Origin: Cyclobacteriaceae bacterium
GTDB taxonomy: Bacteria > Bacteroidota > Bacteroidia > Cytophagales > Cyclobacteriaceae
Direction: 5' to 3'
Length of the DNA: 12,344 nt
Assembly: GCA_015492915.1 (NCBI GenBank)
Contig: WGED01000244.1
Span: 1-12,344, forward strand
Both the position numbers and the translations under genes were made by a program. The notes under the pieces are model-generated. The model was not told the DNA's origin and did no database searches. It was given only the letters and a program-made list of their open reading frames with translations. Shown here piece by piece: positions 1 to 6,654 of this stretch; positions within the stretch are counted from its first letter, which is position 1; each line of letters opens with the position of its first letter.

Positions 1-13
1 AATTCATGAAAAT

Positions 14-637
14 TTACTCATTTTTCTTCTTCAGGAAACCGCTCCGGTGAAATGCCTTAGCTACTGCTTCGGTGATCTCCCCGGCCCGCTCTTCGGGCCC
101 GTCGGCATTTTTTGATGTCACCTCTATTCTGTACAGCACTTTTTTGCTTGCTGCCTCATGCAGTTCGGCGATTACGGTCACGGTTTGCTCCGGGATATAC
201 GACCAGCTATACACATTGGTGTAGGTATCCACATAATTGAAAAAGTAGGTCTGCCAATTATTCATATCTGAAATATACCTGTCGGAAGTGCCGTATCGTT
301 CTTTGGAAGTCACCGATTTGAGCTTCATGGTAATGATACCGTCGATGTTTTTATCTTCGATGAGCTTGATAACCTCATCACGGGTAAATAACTCCCGTTT
401 ACTTTTATCTACGTTTACACTGCTGAACATATTATAGCCCAATTGCCTGAGACGGTAGGATAGTTCTTTCTCATACATCGCTCTTGTGTCATAAACATTG
501 CTCAATGCGATGATCAGTACGCGATCAAGTTTTGTTTTGGGAGTATCAAGCTTTTCGGTGCTTACCGCCACCCTCGAGCATGATGAAAAAATGATCATTA
601 CAAACAGTAAAAAGATAATAGTGTGTCTAAAATTCAT
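14..637 (-). CDS. Small lipoprotein of unknown function
   Basis: A 207-residue protein with a short N-terminus (MNFRH), a hydrophobic stretch at about residues 6-17 and a lipobox-like FSSC ending at Cys20, so it is probably lipidated and attached to a periplasm-facing membrane. Residue 21 is Ser, not Asp. After a linker, residues 38-70 read as a beta strand (RVLIIAL) followed by an amphipathic helix (YEKELSYRLRQLGYN). Residues 85-107 contain a helix and strand with IDGIITMKL, and residues 150-175 are strand-rich (TVTVIAELHEAASKKVLYRIEV). This alternation resembles small TolB-N/DUF4136-like lipoproteins, but that is inference from pattern only. The start is the ATG at 637, the only one that includes the whole signal. 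The gene lies 137 bases downstream of the patatin-like gene on the same strand; no obvious promoter or terminator is visible between them. No catalytic motif is seen. Confidence 0.85.
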   Translation of the reverse strand: MNFRHTIIFLLFVMIIFSSCSRVAVSTEKLDTPKTKLDRVLIIALSNVYDTRAMYEKELSYRLRQLGYNMFSSVNVDKSKRELFTRDEVIKLIEDKNIDGIITMKLKSVTSKERYGTSDRYISDMNNWQTYFFNYVDTYTNVYSWSYIPEQTVTVIAELHEAASKKVLYRIEVTSKNADGPEERAGEITEAVAKAFHRSGFLKKKNE

Positions 638-774
638 ATTGGTAATTTAAAAATTCAGGTCTATAAAAAGCAATAATAGTAAAATGTGCCCTATTTAAGA
701 TCATGGGTTTGATTGATATCTCAAATAAACCGCTTAGAGAATAACTCAGAAATCCATGGATTGTTAAATGTTTT

Positions 775-1707
775 TTATCCGAAAATCGCAAAGAACTTGT
801 TCCGCTCGTCCTGAATAATCGGTTTTGAGGTACGTGCATACTCAAACCCGTCATGCCACCAGTTTCTCATCTGGGCAGAATTAAAAATCAATGGATTATC
901 AGTAAGCACATACGGGATATAATAATAGTTAATGCGCACTTTTTCTTTTTCGCAAAGAATTTTGGCCATTTCGATGTCGTTCACTGCGATTTGGTTGATC
1001 ATGTATCCGAATAGCCGCAGGAAGATATCGAGGACATTTTTTCCGGGAATATTGTTGACAAGATTCTCACTTGTTTTTAAAATGATAGCGTCGATATCCG
1101 TAGCGCCCATCTCAATGGCTTTTTTTATCGGCAGGTAATTACCGAATCCACCGTCGGCATACTCACAATTATCTTTTTCCACCAAACTCATATACGGGGC
1201 GAGATTAGCCGAGATCCAAACCCATTCGCAGAAGTCATCATAATTACACTCCTCCGAAAGCTTATATTCCACTTTATTTCTTGTGAGATTTGCAACAGTC
1301 ACCAGTACTTTCTTTTCACTTTTGCGCAAAGCCTCAAAATCCTCAGGCAAAAAATTGTTTCGGATCAGATGCAGCAGGTTACGACTGTCGCCCAGTGTTT
1401 TTTTGCCTTTCAGAAACATTTTCACAATGTTAAGATGATTCATTCGGGCACTTGTAAGGCCGTACTTGTTTTTGGAAATTATGAAAGGACTTGATTTGAA
1501 AATGCTTTTCTGGGTAGTATTAATGAAGACATTGCGTATTTTCTGTACTTTGCCCACTGACAACAACGGCAACAAAAGGCTGCCTGTAGAAGTGCCTAAA
1601 AACAGATCGTAATCTCTTTTTTTATGTTCGATTAGATATTCGGCAATACCGCCGGCAAATGCTCCCTTGTTGCCGCCGCCTGAGATTACCAATGCTTTTA
1701 CAGCCAT
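775..1707 (-). CDS. Patatin-like phospholipase family protein
   Basis: A 310-residue protein with the elements of the patatin fold. The oxyanion-hole loop GGGNKG is at residues 10-15. The nucleophile elbow is GTSTG at residues 38-42, with Ser40 as predicted nucleophile. The catalytic Asp of the Ser-Asp dyad is in DGG at residues 185-187. The family (patatins, RssA/YlbK-type bacterial proteins, ExoU) hydrolyses acyl esters of phospholipids or other lipids. The oxyanion loop has Lys where many bacterial members have Arg, as in ExoU-type sequences. No signal peptide, lipobox or membrane segment precedes the domain, and there is no POTRA/beta-barrel extension, so a cytoplasmic enzyme is expected. 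Its true substrate cannot be read from sequence. The C-terminal third (about 210-310) carries no motif that I recognise. It lies 158 bases downstream of the sulfatase and may have its own promoter. Confidence 0.93.
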   Translation of the reverse strand: MAVKALVISGGGNKGAFAGGIAEYLIEHKKRDYDLFLGTSTGSLLLPLLSVGKVQKIRNVFINTTQKSIFKSSPFIISKNKYGLTSARMNHLNIVKMFLKGKKTLGDSRNLLHLIRNNFLPEDFEALRKSEKKVLVTVANLTRNKVEYKLSEECNYDDFCEWVWISANLAPYMSLVEKDNCEYADGGFGNYLPIKKAIEMGATDIDAIILKTSENLVNNIPGKNVLDIFLRLFGYMINQIAVNDIEMAKILCEKEKVRINYYYIPYVLTDNPLIFNSAQMRNWWHDGFEYARTSKPIIQDERNKFFAIFG

Positions 1708-1865
1708 TTTAATAGTGGATTAGCTTCAAATAAGGCAATTTAAAGTATTTGTAGCAGCATTAAAATAATTTGTCATAATCCGTTTAAAATATAATTCTTC
1801 CTGTTTGATCTCGGTCATCTTTTAAATTCAGGAGCAATTGCATAAAATGCATAATGAAAAACGAA

Positions 1866-3620
1866 TTACAACTTTGTTTTAGCCACCTTGCTCTCTTCCC
1901 AGCCATACCGCACGGCCTTGGCGGAAATGGTTGTTTTTTCATGAACTTCAAACGGTTTGGTATATAAAAGCCATGGACCTTTGCCGATCCTGTATCCGAT
2001 GGAAGCACCTTTGGCAGGTGCATGGATTTTGACCAATTTTCCTTCGGTTTCTATGGTAGGAGGGGGTGTCTTCTCTCTGTAGCCGTTAGGCTCGAAACGT
2101 TTTACCATCTCATTCTCATGAATATCACTCCAGTCTTCTATGCTGCCAAGCCAGTCGTCCAGCGCTTTTCGCATCCTCATGAGTACATCTGCATAGGCGG
2201 TGTCATTAGCTACATTGTGCAGCTCATAAGGATCCTTTTCAAGATCGAACAGCCGTTCACTGCCTGCAGGCTCAAACCATTTCAACTGATCTTTATTTAG
2301 TTTGCCATCATCCCTGAGCCTCCACATTTCGCGCATCATCTCGATATTATCGCGAAATTTGATGTGCACACCATCAGGTTGCTCGGGATACCAGCTTCTG
2401 ATATATTTGAATTGCTCATCCCTGACTGCCCGTTGCCGGCCGTATACCTCGTCGATCCGGTCGCGGGCAGCGAAGATATACTGCCTTTTTGTGGAATCGG
2501 AACGAAAATCAACACCCTGCAGCCATGAGGGTTTTGGTACCCCAGCTATATCCAAAATGGTAGGAGCAAGATCAACGAAGCTAATGAGCCTCATGTCCAC
2601 TGTTCTAGGCTTAACGCCCTCGGGGCGATAGCCTTCCGGCCAGTAGATGATCATAGGCACCTTAAGGCCTGAGTCGGTCAGATCACGCTTTGCCCTCGGC
2701 AGGCAATCCCCGTGGTCAGTTGTCCATATGACAATCGTAGATTTATCAAGTCCGTCCTTTTTCAGTCTTTCAATGATATCTCCGACCACCGCATCCATAG
2801 CGTTGATATTGGCATAAAAACGTGCGAGATCAGCACGAACGACTGGAGTATCCGGATAGTAGGGGGGCAATTTGATTTTATTGGTAGCCGGAGTCATTCC
2901 ATTGGTATTAAGTACCATAGCCGGACGCAACAACTGGATCATGAAATGCACAATACTGTGCGGCATGTGACCTAACGGCGAAAAGAGCCCGGTTTCATGA
3001 GTTTCCATGAAATTGATCATGCCGAAAAACGGTTGTCCGTCGCGACGGCTGCGCCAAAGCTGATTGTCATCTTCGGCATCCCAGATGGTGAATGGTCCCG
3101 TACCGGTACGCATACCGCTGAATTGATAATCTTCTTTGGCAATGTTAAACGTGTAATAACCTGCAGCACGCAGTAGTTCGGGAAATGCTTTCACCTCAGG
3201 GGGCGGTACACAATAATAGCCTCCCTCAGGCCGGCTTCCTGTGCGCATATGCTGTCCGCCCATGGAGATTTGATACATTCCTGTGATGAGTGCCGCGCGA
3301 CTCGGGGCGCAAACACCGGCTGTAGTAAAAACATTCGGATAGCGGACTCCTTCGGATGCCAGTTTGTCGAGATTTGGTGTCAGCGCCAGAGAATCCCCGA
3401 AAGTATGAATACGCAGACTCAGGTCCTCGGCTACGAGCAACAATATGTTAGGCTTTTCTGGCGATTGTTCGGTACGTTCAATGGCAGCGTATTCCCACGG
3501 TTCAAGCCTGAAAGAGGAATAATAAACAAACCCAATTCCCAGACCTGTCAGGATCACCAGCGTAACGACAATGCGGATAATCCAACGAAAAGTTCTCTTT
3601 AATAATTTACTATTACTCAT
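1866..3620 (-). CDS. Membrane-anchored sulfatase (S1 family) with C-terminal Fn3-associated/CHB_HEX-like domain
   Basis: A 584-residue type I (formylglycine) sulfatase, expected to remove sulfate esters or N-sulfate from glycans. Residues 1-35 are a basic N-terminus plus one hydrophobic helix (about 13-34) with no lipobox, so the enzyme is probably anchored in the inner membrane facing the periplasm. The catalytic domain starts at PNILLLVAEDLS (57-68); Glu65-Asp66 take the place of the usual Asp-Asp metal pair. The formylglycine site is CAPSR at 104-108 (Cys104, Cys-type, needing a maturase not in this window). ETHE at 206-209 and TDHGD at 301-305 (Asp302, His303) supply further active-site and metal ligands, and Lys320 lies in GLKVPMI. 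The EDLS and PRAKxxLxDxGLKVP patterns resemble the heparan N-sulfatase-like branch (S1_8 and relatives); this sub-assignment is inference. Residues about 517-584 form a small beta domain (GYRIGKGPWLLYTKPF) like the chitobiase C-terminal/Fn3-associated modules. It follows the Nudix-like regulator by 44 bases, probably in one transcript. Confidence 0.95.
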   Translation of the reverse strand: MSNSKLLKRTFRWIIRIVVTLVILTGLGIGFVYYSSFRLEPWEYAAIERTEQSPEKPNILLLVAEDLSLRIHTFGDSLALTPNLDKLASEGVRYPNVFTTAGVCAPSRAALITGMYQISMGGQHMRTGSRPEGGYYCVPPPEVKAFPELLRAAGYYTFNIAKEDYQFSGMRTGTGPFTIWDAEDDNQLWRSRRDGQPFFGMINFMETHETGLFSPLGHMPHSIVHFMIQLLRPAMVLNTNGMTPATNKIKLPPYYPDTPVVRADLARFYANINAMDAVVGDIIERLKKDGLDKSTIVIWTTDHGDCLPRAKRDLTDSGLKVPMIIYWPEGYRPEGVKPRTVDMRLISFVDLAPTILDIAGVPKPSWLQGVDFRSDSTKRQYIFAARDRIDEVYGRQRAVRDEQFKYIRSWYPEQPDGVHIKFRDNIEMMREMWRLRDDGKLNKDQLKWFEPAGSERLFDLEKDPYELHNVANDTAYADVLMRMRKALDDWLGSIEDWSDIHENEMVKRFEPNGYREKTPPPTIETEGKLVKIHAPAKGASIGYRIGKGPWLLYTKPFEVHEKTTISAKAVRYGWEESKVAKTKL

Positions 3621-3664
3621 TGTATGACTTTGACATGATTTTTTCTTCGAAACAAATACCGGGG

Positions 3665-4420
3665 CTATACGAATCCGATCCCTTCCTTCTGGAAGGCATT
3701 GTACATTTTCTTATCAAATTTATACAGGTAAGGCGCCTTGTGTGCATTGCCGGCGAAATGCTTTTCAAGTCTTATCAATACACCAAGCTTGAGCATCTTT
3801 CGCTGAAAATTGGCCCTGTCGAGCGACCTTTGCAGTATAGTTTCATATAATAAACGTAGTTCGTTCATGGTGAACTTTTCGGGCAGTAATGTCATGCCCA
3901 CGGGCAAAAAATGAACACGCATCTTGATATACTCCAGGGCTTTTGCAACAATGTCATTGTGATCGTAAATCAGCGGAGGCAGTTTATCTGCAGGCATCCA
4001 ATCACATTTAATGCTCAATTCGTCAGGCTGGGGTTTTGCTTTATCAAGGTTGACCATTGCCAGATAGCCCGTGCTGATAAAACGCTGTCTGAACCATTCA
4101 TTTACCTTGGGGGAGTTGATATTCATAGCAGCCAGTTCTTTGTTCAGATTTGAAATGTCGCGGCGCCTGTAATTACCAAAAGTATAGAACTGATGAATAA
4201 ACGGAAATTCAAGTGTTGTGCGCTCTTTCAGAATCCTTAATGCGGCCTTGTCCATATCCTCGTCTTTAAGGATAAAGCCCCCGGGGAGGCTCCACCGTTT
4301 TGTGGCTTTCCATTGAAGAAGCAATATTTTGAGCTCTCCGCTGGCATATCCGATAATAACGCAATCAACGGATTGGCCCGGTAAATAATTATCAATTAAG
4401 GATTCAAATGATTGTTGCAA
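3665..4420 (-). CDS. Nudix-fold transcriptional regulator (AraR/NrtR-like, degenerate Nudix box)
   Basis: A 251-residue protein with an N-terminal Nudix fold (about 15-170) and a C-terminal winged helix (about 178-250). The Nudix box consensus is GX5EX7REUXEEXGU. Here Gly48, Glu54, Arg62 and Glu66 remain, but the Glu after Arg is Ile63, the last Glu is Arg67 and the Gly is Thr69. Hydrolysis is therefore probably lost, as in NrtR-type regulators. The C-terminal part (LPEKFTMNELRLLYETIL, then LDRANFQRKMLKLGVL) matches the winged-helix region of this family, which in Bacteroides includes the arabinose regulator AraR. A sugar or sugar-phosphate ligand is therefore more likely than NAD-related ligands; this is inference. 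No ATG is available: an in-frame stop lies shortly upstream, and TTG at 4420 (reading MQQSFE) is the only usual start codon that keeps the whole fold. It is divergent from the GH3 gene and upstream of the sulfatase, its likely targets. Confidence 0.92.
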   Translation of the reverse strand: MQQSFESLIDNYLPGQSVDCVIIGYASGELKILLLQWKATKRWSLPGGFILKDEDMDKAALRILKERTTLEFPFIHQFYTFGNYRRRDISNLNKELAAMNINSPKVNEWFRQRFISTGYLAMVNLDKAKPQPDELSIKCDWMPADKLPPLIYDHNDIVAKALEYIKMRVHFLPVGMTLLPEKFTMNELRLLYETILQRSLDRANFQRKMLKLGVLIRLEKHFAGNAHKAPYLYKFDKKMYNAFQKEGIGFV

Positions 4421-4492
4421 TAGACTAATGTTTTAATTGAAACGCTACAAATATTGTTGAATTCGGGGAATAATCGAAAAAAAATTGTTCTT

Positions 4493-4511
4493 TTGTGTCA
4501 AATTAACACAA
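4493..4511. promoter_or_regulatory. Putative operator palindrome in the divergent Nudix-regulator/GH3 region
   Basis: The sequence TTGTGTCAAATTAACACAA is a 19-bp inverted repeat centred on 4502. Eight of nine base pairs match (only C4499 against A4505 fails), with outer arms TTGTGT and ACACAA. It ends 13 bases before the GH3 ATG, so a bound protein would block the GH3 promoter or early transcript, and it lies about 73 bases upstream of the regulator start. Size and symmetry suit a dimeric winged-helix regulator such as the adjacent Nudix-type protein. The link to that regulator is inference from position. I see no convincing TAnnTTTG promoter box on either strand in this gap. Confidence 0.5.
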
Positions 4512-4524
4512 TAAGATTCAGGCA

Positions 4525-6486
4525 ATGAAAAAGTTCTTAAAAATAATCGGTATTCTGATAATCGTAGTTATCCTGATTGTTGCTGTATTCGCTGTTGTAA
4601 AGTATTTCAATATCAAAAAGCATGTAGAAGAAACCTATGCCATGCTGGGAAATGAAGCTCCGGTTCTGGCATTGGCAGATGGTTCTGAATTCAGAGATCT
4701 GAATAAAAATGGCGAACTGGATATATACGAAGACAAGAATGCAGATATCGATGACAGAGTAGAAGATTTACTGAGCCAGATGAATCTTGAGGAAAAGGCG
4801 GGTACTATGTTCATTACCATGACCATCATGTCAAAAAACGGCAAGCCTGTCGATATGCCTTCTTTTTCCGGCGGACAGATGGAGTTCATGATGTCATTGA
4901 TGTTGCCTTCGGTCTCAGACCTGATTATTCGCAAAAACATGAACAGCTTCAATATCCTGATGGCTGATAGAGCCGATATGTTAGCGAGGTTCAACAATAA
5001 CCTGCAAAAGATTGCTGAGCGCACACGCCTTGGAATTCCGATTACTATTGCATCGGACCCGAGGCATGGCACACAAAACAATATTGGCGCAGCTATTTAC
5101 ACACCCTTTTTCTCGCAGTGGCCTTCAGCTCTGGGGCTGGCCGCTACAAGAGATACAACGCTGGTACGTGAGTTCGGTGATATTGCGAGGCAGGAATACC
5201 TTGCTGTCGGCATCCGGCTAGCTTTACACCCTATGGCTGATCTGGCGACTGAGCCACGATGGGGCAGGATAAACGGGACGTTTGGCGAAGATGCCGAATT
5301 GGCTGCAGCCATGACAAAAGCCTATATTTTGGGTTTCCAGGGAGACTCTCTGGGTGTTGAAAGTATTGCTTGTATGTCGAAGCATTTCTCCGGTGGCGGT
5401 CCCCAAAAAGATGGCGAAGATCCTCACTTCCCGTACGGCAGGGAACAGGCTTATCCCGGCAATAATTTCAGTTATCATCTTATTCCTTTTATAAAAGGCG
5501 CCTTTGCAGCCCACACCGCTCAGATCATGCCGTATTACGGCATTCCCATGGATCAGACCAGCGAAAATGTTGCCTTTGCATTTAACAAAGATATCATCCA
5601 AAAACTGCTCAGAGATTCACTGCATTTTGACGGAGTAGTTTGTACTGACTGGAATATTATTTCTGATACAAGGATGGGTGAGGGACGTGCCTGGGGTGTT
5701 GAGGACTTGGCACCAATCGAAAGAGTAAAGAAAGTGCTGGATGCAGGCTGCGACCAATTCGGAGGCGAAAATGTGCCTGAGCTCATAGTGGAGCTGGTTA
5801 AGTCGGGACAGATCTCTGAGGAACGAATTGATGAATCGGTCAGGAGAATTTTAAGAGATAAGTTTCGGCTCGGCTTGTTCGATAATCCCTATGTAGATGA
5901 GCAAAAAGCTAAGGAAAACACAGGCCAGCCGGCTTTCATGGCCAAAGGAAAAGAGGCCCAGGCGAAATCAACCGTGTTGCTGAAGAATGAGGGGTTGCTT
6001 CCGCTAAAAGAGGGCACTAAGATATATGCCGACGGATTGATGGCGCCGGAAAAACTCAATAAGTACGGTCAGCTAGTTGATGATCCTTCCAAAGCTGATG
6101 TTGTTCTTATTCGTATCAAAACACCATACGACGAGCGTAATCAATATTTTCTCGAGAGTTTCTTTCATCAGGGCAGACTGTATTATACCAATGAAGAACA
6201 ACAGCGGGTGTTTGACCTTGCCGGCGATAAACCGTTGTTGTTGGTCGTCAATCTGGAGCGCCCGGCTATCCTCACACCTTTTAATGACAAATGTGGGGCG
6301 ATGCTGGCCGAATTCGGTACATCAGATGAAGTGTTGACAGAATTGTTGTTTGGTAAAGCAATGCCCGGAGGAAAGCTGCCGTTTGAGTTGCCTTCAAGTT
6401 GGGAAGCGGTATTAAATCAGAAGGAAGATGTGCCGTATGATTCCGAGAACCCCTTGTATCCCTTTGCCCATGGGTTGAGTTATTGA
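4525..6486 (+). CDS. Glycoside hydrolase family 3 protein, membrane-anchored
   Basis: A 653-residue GH3 exo-glycosidase, the family that removes terminal beta-linked glucose, xylose and related sugars. Residues 6-26 form a long hydrophobic helix after MKKFLK, with no lipobox, so the protein is probably anchored in the inner membrane with its enzyme domain in the periplasm. Residues 58-69 form a full EF-hand-like loop (D58-x-N60-x-N62-G63 to E69), often seen before the GH3 barrel in Bacteroidota and probably calcium-binding. The barrel includes SDPRHG (177-182), EPRWGRINGTFGED (243-256), KHF with GGG (286-292) and the nucleophile in VVCTDW, predicted Asp375. The alpha/beta sandwich (about 475-620) holds KSTVLLKNEGLLPL and PGGKLPFELP. 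The reading frame stops immediately after PLYPFAHGLSY, so the C-terminal Fn3-like domain of many GH3 enzymes is absent. The acid/base residue is not assignable with certainty (Glu544 is one candidate). It is divergent from the Nudix-type regulator. Confidence 0.96.
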   Translation: MKKFLKIIGILIIVVILIVAVFAVVKYFNIKKHVEETYAMLGNEAPVLALADGSEFRDLNKNGELDIYEDKNADIDDRVEDLLSQMNLEEKAGTMFITMTIMSKNGKPVDMPSFSGGQMEFMMSLMLPSVSDLIIRKNMNSFNILMADRADMLARFNNNLQKIAERTRLGIPITIASDPRHGTQNNIGAAIYTPFFSQWPSALGLAATRDTTLVREFGDIARQEYLAVGIRLALHPMADLATEPRWGRINGTFGEDAELAAAMTKAYILGFQGDSLGVESIACMSKHFSGGGPQKDGEDPHFPYGREQAYPGNNFSYHLIPFIKGAFAAHTAQIMPYYGIPMDQTSENVAFAFNKDIIQKLLRDSLHFDGVVCTDWNIISDTRMGEGRAWGVEDLAPIERVKKVLDAGCDQFGGENVPELIVELVKSGQISEERIDESVRRILRDKFRLGLFDNPYVDEQKAKENTGQPAFMAKGKEAQAKSTVLLKNEGLLPLKEGTKIYADGLMAPEKLNKYGQLVDDPSKADVVLIRIKTPYDERNQYFLESFFHQGRLYYTNEEQQRVFDLAGDKPLLLVVNLERPAILTPFNDKCGAMLAEFGTSDEVLTELLFGKAMPGGKLPFELPSSWEAVLNQKEDVPYDSENPLYPFAHGLSY

Positions 6487-6517
6487 TGAAAAGATTGCCG
6501 TTTTTTCATGATTTTTT
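6486..6517 (+). terminator. Weak candidate terminator after the GH3 gene
   Basis: A short inverted repeat, ATGAAAA (6486-6492) and TTTTCAT (6503-6509), overlaps the GH3 stop codon and is followed by a run of six T at 6512-6517. The stem is nearly all A-T, so its strength is doubtful. Its place fits the end of a single-gene GH3 transcript, since the next gene has its own promoter box. Confidence 0.25.
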
Positions 6518-6524
6518 ACCAATG

Positions 6525-6550
6525 GTCTGAAACCCATGAATACCTCAGAC
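6525..6550. repeat. Small inverted repeat between GH3 and the DUF5916 gene
   Basis: GTCTGA (6525-6530) and TCAGAC (6545-6550) form a perfect six-base inverted repeat around a 14-base spacer. No T-run follows, so it does not look like an intrinsic terminator. It lies about 70 bases upstream of the -7 box of the next gene and could be a regulator half-site pair or chance. Confidence 0.3.
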
Positions 6551-6594
6551 ACACAGGTGATTGTTGATGAGCGGCAATTTCAAATTGTGATCGG

Positions 6595-6626
6595 TTTCTT
6601 TTAAATGAAATCTTGGATTACCTTTG
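6595..6626 (+). promoter_or_regulatory. Bacteroidota-type promoter of the DUF5916 gene
   Basis: TACCTTTG at 6619-6626 matches the Bacteroidota -7 consensus TAnnTTTG exactly. Twenty bases upstream, TTTC (6595-6598) is one base off the -33 element TTTG. Transcription would start near 6632, about 20 bases before the ATG at 6655. This excludes the upstream TTG at 6613 as the translation start, because it would lie within the promoter. Confidence 0.6.
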
Positions 6627-6654
6627 CGGATTCTGTTGGGATGATGAACGAATT

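Noticed and set aside
627..854. Open frame on the minus strand overlapping the end of the patatin gene and the start of the lipoprotein
   Set aside because: It overlaps the coding end of a solid gene out of frame and has no signal, domain or start context; most likely chance in an A/T-rich gap.
1839..1851. TGCAT-AAA-ATGCA inverted repeat just after the sulfatase stop
   Set aside because: A five-base stem with a three-base loop and no T-run on the transcribed strand is too weak to call a terminator.
3249..3602. Open frame of 117 codons on the plus strand within the sulfatase gene
   Set aside because: It lies wholly antisense to a strongly conserved coding region, and its translation shows no domain, signal peptide or family pattern.
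6575..6587. CAATTTCAAATTG palindrome upstream of the DUF5916 promoter, sharing TCAAATT with the 4493-4511 site
   Set aside because: The shared seven bases fall at a different offset from the symmetry centre, and the outer TTGTGT/ACACAA arms are missing, so it is probably not a second operator of the same regulator.
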